A stretch of DNA of 6,397 bases from Bacteroidota bacterium (lineage in GTDB: Bacteria > Bacteroidota > Bacteroidia > Bacteroidales > JAAYUG01). The notes beneath the pieces are model-generated. The model had not been told where the DNA came from and ran no database searches. It saw only the letters and a program-made list of their open reading frames with translations. Positions within the stretch are counted from its first letter, which is position 1. Each line of letters opens with the position of its first letter. This document shows, one piece after another, positions 1 through 6,397 of this stretch. Location of the stretch: the NCBI GenBank assembly GCA_021812865.1, contig JAKAMP010000178.1, forward strand, positions 1-6,397, read 5' to 3'. Made by a program: the position numbers and the translations under genes.

Positions 1-177
1 GTCCATCAGCACCAGATCAGGCCTTATCATACCCAGTATAGAAAGCAATTCCTTCCCGTTGGATGCTTCTCCTATTACCCGTGCAATTCCGGTTTCTCCC
101 AGTATGAATTTCAAGCCATCGCGGAAGAGTTTATGATCATCCACAATAACGATCTCATGAAGAACATTTGCAGCCAT
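1..177 (-). CDS. NarL/FixJ-type response regulator, N-terminal receiver fragment (partial)
   Basis: This is the start of a two-component response regulator cut off by the left window edge; 59 codons are visible. The translation begins MAANVLHEIVIVDDHKLF and contains the acidic pair D13/D14 that binds Mg2+, followed by the DDHKLFRDGL signature typical of NarL/FixJ (LuxR-type) receivers. It ends in RPDLVLMD, so the predicted phospho-acceptor Asp59 is the last codon (positions 1-3). The conserved Thr and Lys and the expected C-terminal helix-turn-helix lie outside the window. It follows the HisKA_3 kinase on the same strand, the usual partner class, so it is very likely that kinase's target. The start at 177 puts the acidic pair at the usual distance from the N-terminus. 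An in-frame ATG at 213 would add 12 residues and leave only 4 nt after the kinase stop. Neither start has a convincing ribosome binding site at normal spacing. The DNA-binding output is inferred from the family. Confidence 0.9.
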   Translation of the reverse strand, partial: MAANVLHEIVIVDDHKLFRDGLKFILGETGIARVIGEASNGKELLSILGMIRPDLVLMD

Positions 178-217
178 GGGTTTTATGTTAAGAAGGTTTC
201 CATATAAAGTCATTCCC

Positions 218-3200
218 TCATGCAATGGAAGCATTGAGTTCAAACGAAAAACCATTGCCTGGCGAGGTCATGATCACATACTGCCCGTTGATGGATTTGA
301 TGCGGTTCAGGATATTCATGAGACCCTGTCCTCCTGAAGGGGAATGCATTTCTTTTTCCCACAGGAATCCCTTCCCGTCATCGGTATAGCTCATTCTTAG
401 CCGGTGCGTTTCAAGCTTCAGTTGAATTTGTATGGTTTTCGCTTCGGCATGTTTTACGGTATTATTCATTAGTTCCTTGATGATCCGGTAGAAAATGATT
501 TCGACGTTGGGATTGATCCGCTGGCTATTCAGGTTTTCGGTAAAATTCACCTGTATCAGGCCAGCCTTCGTTTCGGCGGCGTTCCTGATCGCGGCCGGGA
601 GCCCGTAACTGTTCAGCACGTGCGGGCTTAGGTCATTCGATATTTCCCGTACGGTAGTTATGGATTCCTTAATTAGTGAATCAAGCCGCCCTGATATGAA
701 CTGAACCTTTTTCATATCGCTGGTTTCCATCATGGAGGCCAGGTACATTTTCATACTCGATAAAAGCGGACCCACCTCATCATGCAAATCAGCTGCGAGC
801 CTTGCACGTTCTTTTTCTTCGGTCCGGATGATAGTGTCAATCAGCATTTTCTCAATCCTTTTCCGTTCCGTAATATCCCGGATCAGGGTGAGAACGGCTT
901 TCCCTCCTTCATAATCGATAATCCGACTGGTCATCTCGGTTGGGACAACATGACCAAACCGGTCAATAAAGTCAAGTTCCACAGGGGGAAGAAAATTGCC
1001 CTCTTTCAGCCTGCCCAGCCTTTTATTGATCATATCTTTTACATGATCCGATGCAAGCTGGTTGGTTTTCATTCCAATCAGTTCATTCCGAGTGTATCCT
1101 GAAAGTTTTGATACCACCTTGTTGACTTCCATGATATCCTGGTCGAGATTCGATATGATGATGGCATCGCTGCTGTGGTTGAACATATTTTTGAATTTTT
1201 CCTCGCTTTCTCTCAGGGCCTTGTCCTTTAACATTCTTTCCGTTACATTCCTGGCAGTCAGTATCAACCCTCTGACCGAGGCATGTTCGAGCATATTATT
1301 ACCCACTGCTTCAAGGTATATCCATTCACCATTGGCTTTTCTTACGCGGAAACGGGTTGGGGTGTTCAAATTTTCCTTTCTCACCAATTCGCCTAAATCA
1401 TGAATAACCCGGGGAACATCGTCGGGATGAATCAGTTCAATGCCTTTCCGGCCCACAAGCCAGCCTTCGGGATAGCCCAGCATCTGCAGGGAGGAGGGAG
1501 ACTCATAGGTTACTGTTGAATCCCTCTCCATGATCCAGATACTGTCGGAAAGATTTTGCAGGATTGAGCAGAACCGTTCTTCGCTCTCAGCAAGCTTCCT
1601 TTCCATAATAAACCGGTCGGAGATATCTACTCCTGCCGAAAGTAAACAGGTTTCACCATTGATCACCACTGGCACCATGGAAAGCAACACATATCGTTTT
1701 TCCCCTTTTTTGTTCCTGAAAAAGACAGGGTAATTTGAAATTTTCTTTTTCTTCCTCAGTTCCAGGTCGAGTTTGCGGCTGTCTTCCTCATCCCATAGAG
1801 CAACTTTCATAATGGGCTGTCCAATTACCTGAGATTTTTCAAAGCCTGTGTGTGAAAGAAAAGATGCATTGGCATCCAGAATGGTTCCATCCATCGCAGT
1901 AATGAGCTTCAGGTTGGGCGACAATTCAAATAAGGTATGGAACTTTTCTTCTCTTTCGATGAGTTCCTTATTAGCCTTCATCCGGTCAAGTTCTGCCCCT
2001 ACCCGTACTGAAAATATTTGCAATACCTGCAGGGCGAAAGCGGAATTTTCCATTTCATTGCGGCTGGCGGCAACCATGACCCCTGCAGGCTGACCAGAGG
2101 AATTATAAAGGGTGACACCTATATAACTTTCTATTTTGTCATGCCGTATCTCGCTGTCTTTCGGGAAAAGATAAGCAATACCCCTTGGAACCGCATAACT
2201 GCCCTTTCTGATCACATGCTCGGTAACAGAATCCTTCAGCCTATATTCAAAATTATCGATGATTTGGCCATTCCGGCACACGGATAGGGTTCTAAGCATT
2301 TCCCCTCTTCTCGAATCCGGTTCGGCAATAAACACGGTATACGAACCTACGATTTCTTCAATGTTCCGGAGGAAAGTTTCAAATAAACGACTGCCGGTTA
2401 CCGGGGCAATCAGTTTCTGAATGTTCTGGATAATGATTTCCTGCTGCTGTCTGATGATCTCGCTCTTCCGCTGGTCAGTCACATCAATGGCCACCCCATC
2501 CCACCAAATGGTGCCATCTTCAATCGTGCGATAGGTTGCCTTGAGTTGCATCCAGCGCATCTCACCGGATCGGGTATTAAATCTCACCAACTGATCCAGG
2601 GACGTACCATTGCTGATGCAGCGATCTCTGTTTTTGACAAAACTAGTCAGGTCATCGGGATGAAATCTTCTGTAAAAGTCGCTGATATCCTTTCTTAATT
2701 GTTCCATCGGTTTACCGATGACATTTTCCATTTCCTTGTTTGCGTAAACCAGGTGGTTCTTCTGGTTAAGATCGGTATATCCCCTGAAAATAATGCTTCC
2801 CGGAAGATTATCGCTGAGCGATTGCAACATGGCCTCATTCTCCATAAGCTCGCGGGTTCGTTTTGCTACAATTTCTTCCAGGCGTAAACGGTAGCTTTCC
2901 AATTCCTCTTCCACTTCACGCTTTGCTGATAAGTCCCTTGCAATCAATCCAATATAGTTGCCTCCGGAAGAATGAATAAGGAATACCTCCCCTTGCAAAT
3001 ACTTCCGGATTTTATCGTTCACCTGATAATATCCCTCCATCTGAATGTTCTTTCTGTCACCGGCCCGTTTGAATAACTTGCCGATACTATCCATCATTTT
3101 TCCCCGGCCGATCCGGTTTCTTTCGCCTTTGGGCAAAAATCTTTTCTGTATTTCCCAGATGTTTATGCCTTTCAGCTTTTCCAGAGGTACAGCTAATATT

Positions 3201-4459
3201 TCCGATGCGCCTTGGTTTGCTTCAAGGACCTTCCCATCCCTGCTAGCAATTAGAAATGCCTCATTGGATTCTTCTATGAAACTGCGGAACTTTTCTTCAC
3301 TGTCGGCCAGTTGCTTCTCAGTCTTTCTGCGAAGACTGACCTCCTTTTTCAATGACTCATTCAGGGCTCGTAATTCCTCATTATATGTGTTCAGTTCCTC
3401 GTTCAATGACTGGTATTCGGCCGTCAGTTCCTCAAGTTCGATTGTTTTGCCGGTCACATCGTCCATTGTTTTGCGTTGTTCGGTATGATCGGATACAAAG
3501 GTTGCATGGTAGGTGTGTGAACCGCTATGGACCGGAAACAAGGCGAGCAAAAGGAACCTTTTTTGTCCACCGGGCAGGAAAAATTCACTTTCAATATTCA
3601 GGGGTCCCTTTGGATGTCTAAAGTATTCCATCATGCTTGATTTCACAAGGTCTTTGGTCTTCTCTGATTTATGCAAAGACATGTTCCGCATGAATGCCGA
3701 TTCCCAGACATCATGGTTCAGTACTTCCTCCCTGGTATAGCCCAGCATTTTCTCCATGGCATCATTCCATTCAATGATTCTGCCCCGGTGATTCAATAAG
3801 GCAATTCCAACAGTGGCCTGACTTATAATGCTCCTGAACTTGTTCTGATCCTGGTCTTGAACCAGTTGAAACGGATCATTGCCACCCGCCCTCCCAGCAT
3901 CCTTTGTGGCTGAAGAAGACTTTGAATCCTTCGTGGTTTTTACCTTCTTTGACTTGCCAGTGGGGTAAGCCAGCGCACTTCTCTGCAAGGATTCGTTACT
4001 TTCCGTGGCCTCCTTTACTCTTTTTTTGCTTTCTGCTTTGCCATTCCAGCTTTGGGAAAGTTTTTTTACCGGGTTTGTATTCTGCAGCCGACTCATGAAT
4101 ATATCATTTGCCACCCTGACAGTTGTCTTTATCTCTTCCGGATGCAAGGGCTTTGCAAGAATCCTGAATATATTACCTGCATGAATAATCTCCTGCATCT
4201 GGTTTGCATTCAAACGCTCCATGACCACAATACATGGAATCAAAGGATATTCTTGTGCAAGCGCAGGGAGCACTTCCTGTTTACCGCTGTCGCATACCAC
4301 AACATGCACTTCATCAGCAGAAAGAATGGTCAACGCATCTTCCTGGCGGGAGGTTGTAAGTACCCGGAAGGCCCTGCCAAAGGTTTTCCTGAAATAGGAC
4401 CTGTCCGCATCCTGCCCTATATACAGAAAATGAATGATTCCCTTGCCTTTTGTAGTCAT
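218..4459 (-). CDS. Soluble multi-PAS/GAF sensor histidine kinase (HisKA_3) with degenerate N-terminal receiver
   Basis: This 1413-residue sensor kinase should autophosphorylate and pass phosphate to the adjacent NarL-type regulator. Domains in order: receiver-like domain (about 8-122); Lys/Ser-rich linker (126-205); PAS1 (207-330); coiled coil (338-390, with repeated NEEL motifs); PAS2 (390-512); coiled coil (513-545); PAS3 of the HPDD type (547-665); GAF (about 680-825); PAS4 (837-955); PAS5, also HPDD (960-1078); PAS6 (1086-1202); HisKA_3 dimerisation domain (1210-1280) with phospho-acceptor His1226 in ADLHDEVGP; and HATPase (about 1316-1413) with N-box E1329/N1333, G1 box DDGKGF (1360-1365) and G2 box GGQGL (1376-1380). 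No signal peptide or membrane segment is seen, so it is probably cytoplasmic. The receiver keeps Asp57 and Lys103-Pro104 but has Gly15/Gln16 where the acidic pair belongs. An in-frame TGA lies eight codons upstream with no start codon between, which fixes the ATG at 4459. The ligand cannot be told from the sequence. Confidence 0.96.
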   Translation of the reverse strand: MTTKGKGIIHFLYIGQDADRSYFRKTFGRAFRVLTTSRQEDALTILSADEVHVVVCDSGKQEVLPALAQEYPLIPCIVVMERLNANQMQEIIHAGNIFRILAKPLHPEEIKTTVRVANDIFMSRLQNTNPVKKLSQSWNGKAESKKRVKEATESNESLQRSALAYPTGKSKKVKTTKDSKSSSATKDAGRAGGNDPFQLVQDQDQNKFRSIISQATVGIALLNHRGRIIEWNDAMEKMLGYTREEVLNHDVWESAFMRNMSLHKSEKTKDLVKSSMMEYFRHPKGPLNIESEFFLPGGQKRFLLLALFPVHSGSHTYHATFVSDHTEQRKTMDDVTGKTIELEELTAEYQSLNEELNTYNEELRALNESLKKEVSLRRKTEKQLADSEEKFRSFIEESNEAFLIASRDGKVLEANQGASEILAVPLEKLKGINIWEIQKRFLPKGERNRIGRGKMMDSIGKLFKRAGDRKNIQMEGYYQVNDKIRKYLQGEVFLIHSSGGNYIGLIARDLSAKREVEEELESYRLRLEEIVAKRTRELMENEAMLQSLSDNLPGSIIFRGYTDLNQKNHLVYANKEMENVIGKPMEQLRKDISDFYRRFHPDDLTSFVKNRDRCISNGTSLDQLVRFNTRSGEMRWMQLKATYRTIEDGTIWWDGVAIDVTDQRKSEIIRQQQEIIIQNIQKLIAPVTGSRLFETFLRNIEEIVGSYTVFIAEPDSRRGEMLRTLSVCRNGQIIDNFEYRLKDSVTEHVIRKGSYAVPRGIAYLFPKDSEIRHDKIESYIGVTLYNSSGQPAGVMVAASRNEMENSAFALQVLQIFSVRVGAELDRMKANKELIEREEKFHTLFELSPNLKLITAMDGTILDANASFLSHTGFEKSQVIGQPIMKVALWDEEDSRKLDLELRKKKKISNYPVFFRNKKGEKRYVLLSMVPVVINGETCLLSAGVDISDRFIMERKLAESEERFCSILQNLSDSIWIMERDSTVTYESPSSLQMLGYPEGWLVGRKGIELIHPDDVPRVIHDLGELVRKENLNTPTRFRVRKANGEWIYLEAVGNNMLEHASVRGLILTARNVTERMLKDKALRESEEKFKNMFNHSSDAIIISNLDQDIMEVNKVVSKLSGYTRNELIGMKTNQLASDHVKDMINKRLGRLKEGNFLPPVELDFIDRFGHVVPTEMTSRIIDYEGGKAVLTLIRDITERKRIEKMLIDTIIRTEEKERARLAADLHDEVGPLLSSMKMYLASMMETSDMKKVQFISGRLDSLIKESITTVREISNDLSPHVLNSYGLPAAIRNAAETKAGLIQVNFTENLNSQRINPNVEIIFYRIIKELMNNTVKHAEAKTIQIQLKLETHRLRMSYTDDGKGFLWEKEMHSPSGGQGLMNILNRIKSINGQYVIMTSPGNGFSFELNASIA

Positions 4460-4489
4460 AGTTAGAAATTTTTCACTTTTTCATGGAAA

Positions 4490-4537
4490 CAGGCAATTAT
4501 TACCGTTTGCAATTATCCCCTGCGCAGGCAAATATTA
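4490..4537. repeat. Near-direct repeat pair in the kinase leader/promoter region
   Basis: CAGGCAATTATTA at 4490-4502 and CAGGCAAATATTA at 4525-4537 match at 12 of 13 positions, offset by 35 bp. A shorter related copy, GCAATTAT, lies between them at 4509-4516. The repeats flank and overlap the candidate -10 box. They could be half-sites for one regulator or the remains of a local duplication. Confidence 0.3.
4519..4528. repeat. 10-bp perfect palindrome CCTGCGCAGG
   Basis: CCTGCGCAGG is its own reverse complement. It is GC-rich inside an otherwise AT-rich spacer and covers the transcription start predicted for the kinase operon (about 4527). It could be a regulator site or a small leader hairpin. 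Short palindromes also arise by chance, so confidence in any function is low. Confidence 0.3.
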
Positions 4538-4562
4538 TATTCGTCAAACCGGATTGAGTAAA
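4534..4562 (-). promoter_or_regulatory. Putative promoter of the kinase-regulator operon
   Basis: Reading the minus strand, TTTACT (4562-4557) is followed by a 17-bp spacer and a perfect TATAAT (4539-4534). Transcription would start near 4527, giving a leader of about 68 nt before the kinase ATG at 4459. The match is to the general housekeeping sigma consensus. If the host is a Bacteroidota member, its main sigma factor prefers a TAnnTTTG -7 element; the nearest candidate here, AATATTTG at 4536-4529, is one base off and has no TTTG at the right distance. The assignment is therefore tentative. Confidence 0.4.
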
Positions 4563-4571
4563 TGCCAATCC
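4551..4571. repeat. Inverted repeat over the putative -35 box
   Basis: GGATTG (4551-4556) and CAATCC (4566-4571) form a perfect 6-bp dyad with a 9-nt centre. The centre contains the candidate -35 hexamer on the minus strand. No T-run follows on the minus strand, so it is a poor intrinsic terminator for the permease. An operator is possible but unproven. Confidence 0.35.
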
Positions 4572-4623
4572 TGTGCCAAGGGATTAAAGTACTAAAAATA
4601 AGGCGTAAAGCAGGATGCGAAGG

Positions 4624-6060
4624 CTAATTTTGTTTTTTCCAGAGAAAATAAACCGGTACGCCAATCAGTACAATGATAAGACCCGGCCAGGTATATCCGG
4701 GCTTCAGAATGACGATAGAGGCGATGATAAACACCGCCATGAGAATATACAAAGCTGGAACAACAGGATAGCCGAATGCCCTGTAAGGTCTTTCTGCCAG
4801 CGGTTGCCGTATGCGGAGAATAAAAATCCCCAGGATGGTGAGCACATAAAACACCAGCACGGCGATCATCACGTAATCGAGCAGGTTACTGTAGGTGCCT
4901 GAGATGCATAGCAGGGATGCCCATAGCCCCTGCAGCAACAATGCTCTGGCAGGTACGCTTTTCTTATTCAGTTCCCCGATCCTTTTGAAAAACAAACGAT
5001 CGTTTGCCATGGCATAGTATACGCGGGCGCCCGACAGGATCAGCCCGTTATTGCATCCGAAAGTAGAGATAACGATCAGAATGGCCATGATTATCCCGGC
5101 CTGCTCTCCCAGTATACCATATATGGCTGCAGTGCCAACCCGGTCCTGGGTGGCAAATTGAATTCCCCGTTCAACGACCGTGGTTCCGTTTTCAATTCCC
5201 CTTAGCGGCAAGGCCTGGAGATAAACATAATTGGTGGCGATATAAAGCACGGTCACTGCGAGGGTGCCAAAAAACAGGCTAAGGGGAATGGTTCTTTTAG
5301 GACGTATAATTTCACCTGCCGCGAAGGTGATATTATTCCAGGCATCGGAAGAAAAGAGAGAGCCTACCATGGCTGCCGCAAGTGCGGCGAGCAAAGCAAT
5401 TCCTGAAAGATGGAAGGAAATCCCGTCCTTCAGTCCCCTGGCATCCCAAAAGGAAATCTGGTTTGATTCAATTGCCTGGTGGTTCCTGGCGAGTAAAAAG
5501 CCAAGCCCGATAAATGCCAGCAGTATACCAAACTTGATCACGGTGAAAATATTCTGTACCCATTTACCCAGGTTTACGCCCCGGGTGTTGATATAGGTGA
5601 GCATCAGGATGGAAAGAATCGCTGTAAGGTGTACAGTGCTGAATTTCAGGAAACCAGCCTGAAACAAGATATGATTTTCGCTGATCCAGGGAAATATGAC
5701 TCCGAGAAATTTACCGAATGCCATGCCAACTGCTGCAATGGTACCCGTCTGGATTACCATGAACAGGGTCCATCCGTATAAAAAGCCAACCAGTGGATTA
5801 TAGGCTTCCCTGAGGTATACGTATTGGCCCCCGGCCCAGGGCATCATGGAAGCGAGTTCTCCGTAACTCAGGGCGGCAAAAACCGTCATCAGGCCGGTGA
5901 TCAGCCAGGTAACCAGAAGCCAGCCGGGTGCGCCTACCGTACGGGCAATATCGGCACTTACAATGAAAATTCCCGATCCGATCATGGACCCCACTACAAT
6001 AGCGGTGGAATCAAAAAGGTTGAGGCTTTTTTTGAATCCAGTGTCACCGGAAGGGCTCAT
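4624..6060 (-). CDS. APC-superfamily amino acid permease (LAT/SteT-like)
   Basis: This is a 478-residue inner-membrane transporter for amino acids, of normal length for the APC superfamily. A short soluble N-terminus leads into transmembrane helix 1 with the substrate-binding signature GSMIGSGIF (24-32). Further hydrophobic segments lie at about 47-66, 91-120, 143-157, 170-191, 218-240, 259-280, 310-350 (two helices), 372-390, 396-415, 434-452 and 458-474, consistent with about twelve helices. The unwound helix-6 region and following loop read SSDAWNNITFAAGEI and then RPKRTIP (253-259), matching the L-amino acid transporter/SteT group, where this segment contacts substrate and the loop faces the cytoplasm. 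Whether it is a proton symporter or an exchanger, and for which amino acid, cannot be read from the sequence. The ATG at 6060 lies 23 bp after the SiaC-like stop with no in-frame ATG between, and AGG abuts the start too closely to be a normal ribosome binding site. Co-transcription with the SiaC-like gene is likely. Confidence 0.93.
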   Translation of the reverse strand: MSPSGDTGFKKSLNLFDSTAIVVGSMIGSGIFIVSADIARTVGAPGWLLVTWLITGLMTVFAALSYGELASMMPWAGGQYVYLREAYNPLVGFLYGWTLFMVIQTGTIAAVGMAFGKFLGVIFPWISENHILFQAGFLKFSTVHLTAILSILMLTYINTRGVNLGKWVQNIFTVIKFGILLAFIGLGFLLARNHQAIESNQISFWDARGLKDGISFHLSGIALLAALAAAMVGSLFSSDAWNNITFAAGEIIRPKRTIPLSLFFGTLAVTVLYIATNYVYLQALPLRGIENGTTVVERGIQFATQDRVGTAAIYGILGEQAGIIMAILIVISTFGCNNGLILSGARVYYAMANDRLFFKRIGELNKKSVPARALLLQGLWASLLCISGTYSNLLDYVMIAVLVFYVLTILGIFILRIRQPLAERPYRAFGYPVVPALYILMAVFIIASIVILKPGYTWPGLIIVLIGVPVYFLWKKQN

Positions 6061-6083
6061 CCTGAATTCATTTAGATTATAAA

Positions 6084-6397
6084 CTAAAATTCGGTCTCCG
6101 GTACTTCTATATATTCAAACGGAATATGCAGCAACTGCTGGTACTGCTGTCCCATTTCCATGCTGTCCAGATCGCCTTCTTCATAATGCCATTTCACCAT
6201 GATTTCTTTCACCCGCGGATTGTTTATAAAACGCTTAATCAGGGTAAATATCTGTTTGGATGATGCAGTATTAAAATATTCCAGTTTTAGGCTGAAATTT
6301 ATCTTTTCCAGCGAGCATTGATCCGCCCATTGAAATAACGGATCATAGAAAATATTCGGATTTTCCGGAAGAGAACGGCCCTCCAACGTGAGCTCCC
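6084..6397 (-). CDS. SiaC-family (DUF1987) regulatory phosphoprotein, C-terminal part (partial)
   Basis: The visible 103 residues cover most of a DUF1987/SiaC protein, a family usually about 125 residues long, so roughly 20 N-terminal residues lie beyond the right edge. Recognisable blocks are ELTLEGRSLPENP followed by FYDPLFQW, then LEYFNTASSK, then VKWHYEEGDLDSMEMG, and the ending LPFEYIEV-like HIPFEYIEV. In Pseudomonas aeruginosa, SiaC is phosphorylated on a threonine by the kinase SiaB, dephosphorylated by the PP2C-type SiaA, and when unphosphorylated binds and activates the diguanylate cyclase SiaD. The equivalent residue here is probably the Thr of NTASSK, codon 6267-6269. The frame has no ATG in the window. 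The TTG at 6384-6386 is an internal leucine, because family-conserved sequence continues upstream of it to the edge. The partner in this organism is unknown; no cyclase gene is visible. The permease starts 23 bp downstream on the same strand. Confidence 0.85.
   Translation of the reverse strand, partial: ELTLEGRSLPENPNIFYDPLFQWADQCSLEKINFSLKLEYFNTASSKQIFTLIKRFINNPRVKEIMVKWHYEEGDLDSMEMGQQYQQLLHIPFEYIEVPETEF

Noticed and set aside
3045..3488. Plus-strand open frame of 147 codons opposite PAS1/PAS2 and the coiled coil
   Set aside because: Its Ser/Phe-rich composition is what the antisense of a Glu/Lys/Leu-rich coiled coil gives. No domain is recognised and no independent promoter or ribosome binding site is seen.
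4021..4067. Two A7 runs on the coding strand (4021-4027 and 4061-4067) as possible slippage or frameshift sites
   Set aside because: Both encode Lys-containing stretches in a low-complexity linker and the frame is intact on both sides. No stop-codon arrangement or stimulatory hairpin points to programmed frameshifting.
4052..4465. Plus-strand open frame of 137 codons opposite the N-terminus of the kinase
   Set aside because: It is antisense to the receiver-like domain, which has clear family-level similarity on the minus strand. The plus-strand product has no recognisable domain and is rich in Cys and His, as expected of a shadow frame.
4560..4623. Intrinsic terminator after the permease
   Set aside because: On the minus strand the only T-run (TTATTTTTAG) is not preceded by a stable GC-rich hairpin, and the later GGATTG/CAATCC dyad is not followed by a T-run.
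6076..6081. TATAAT on the minus strand just upstream of the permease as a private promoter
   Set aside because: The hexamer 17 bp upstream (GTACCG) does not resemble a -35 box, and the start site would leave a leader of only about 8 nt. Transcription from upstream of the SiaC-like gene is simpler.
1..6397. Defence island, CRISPR array, insertion sequence or other mobile-element content
   Set aside because: No direct-repeat array, transposase, integrase, terminal inverted repeats or toxin-antitoxin-like pair is visible. All supported genes are signalling or transport genes.

Overview
All four genes in this window lie on the minus strand, so transcription runs from right to left in window coordinates. 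From upstream to downstream they are: the 3' part of a SiaC-family (DUF1987) regulatory phosphoprotein gene (6084-6397, open at the right edge); an APC-superfamily amino acid permease (4624-6060); a very large soluble multi-PAS/GAF sensor histidine kinase of 1413 residues (218-4459); and the first 59 codons of a NarL/FixJ-type response regulator (1-177, open at the left edge). I see no RNA gene, mobile element, CRISPR array or plus-strand gene.

The organism is probably a member of the Bacteroidota, inferred with moderate confidence. Base composition looks intermediate. The regions before the start codons are AT-rich and lack convincing Shine-Dalgarno sequences. The kinase has the HisKA_3 H-box form LHDEVGP and many PAS domains, a style common in that phylum, and DUF1987 proteins are frequent there. 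No 16S rRNA or other decisive marker is present.

Right block (4624-6397): the SiaC homologue and the permease are separated by 23 bp and are probably co-transcribed. The SiaC reading frame continues past the window edge. The apparent start near 6386 is a TTG leucine codon inside the conserved fold, not a true start. By analogy with the Pseudomonas SiaABCD module, SiaC acts as a phosphorylation-switched partner protein; its kinase (SiaB-like) and phosphatase (SiaA-like) may lie just outside the window.

The 164-bp gap at 4460-4623 is the only sizeable non-coding stretch. It holds a plausible promoter for the kinase operon (TTTACT, 17-bp spacer, TATAAT), a dyad around the -35 box, a 10-bp palindrome at the predicted transcription start and a 13-bp near-direct repeat. 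No clear intrinsic terminator for the permease is visible.

Left block (1-4459): the kinase and response regulator form a two-component pair, with a gap of 40 nt or only 4 nt depending on the regulator start. The kinase has no membrane segment, so it should sense cytoplasmic or diffusible cues through six PAS-like domains and one GAF domain. It starts with a degenerate receiver domain, and the usual phosphatase glutamine after its H-box is replaced by proline. I found no clear evidence of a new defence or mobile system. The points most worth a second look are the degenerate receiver, the Q-to-P H-box and the SiaC module at the edge.
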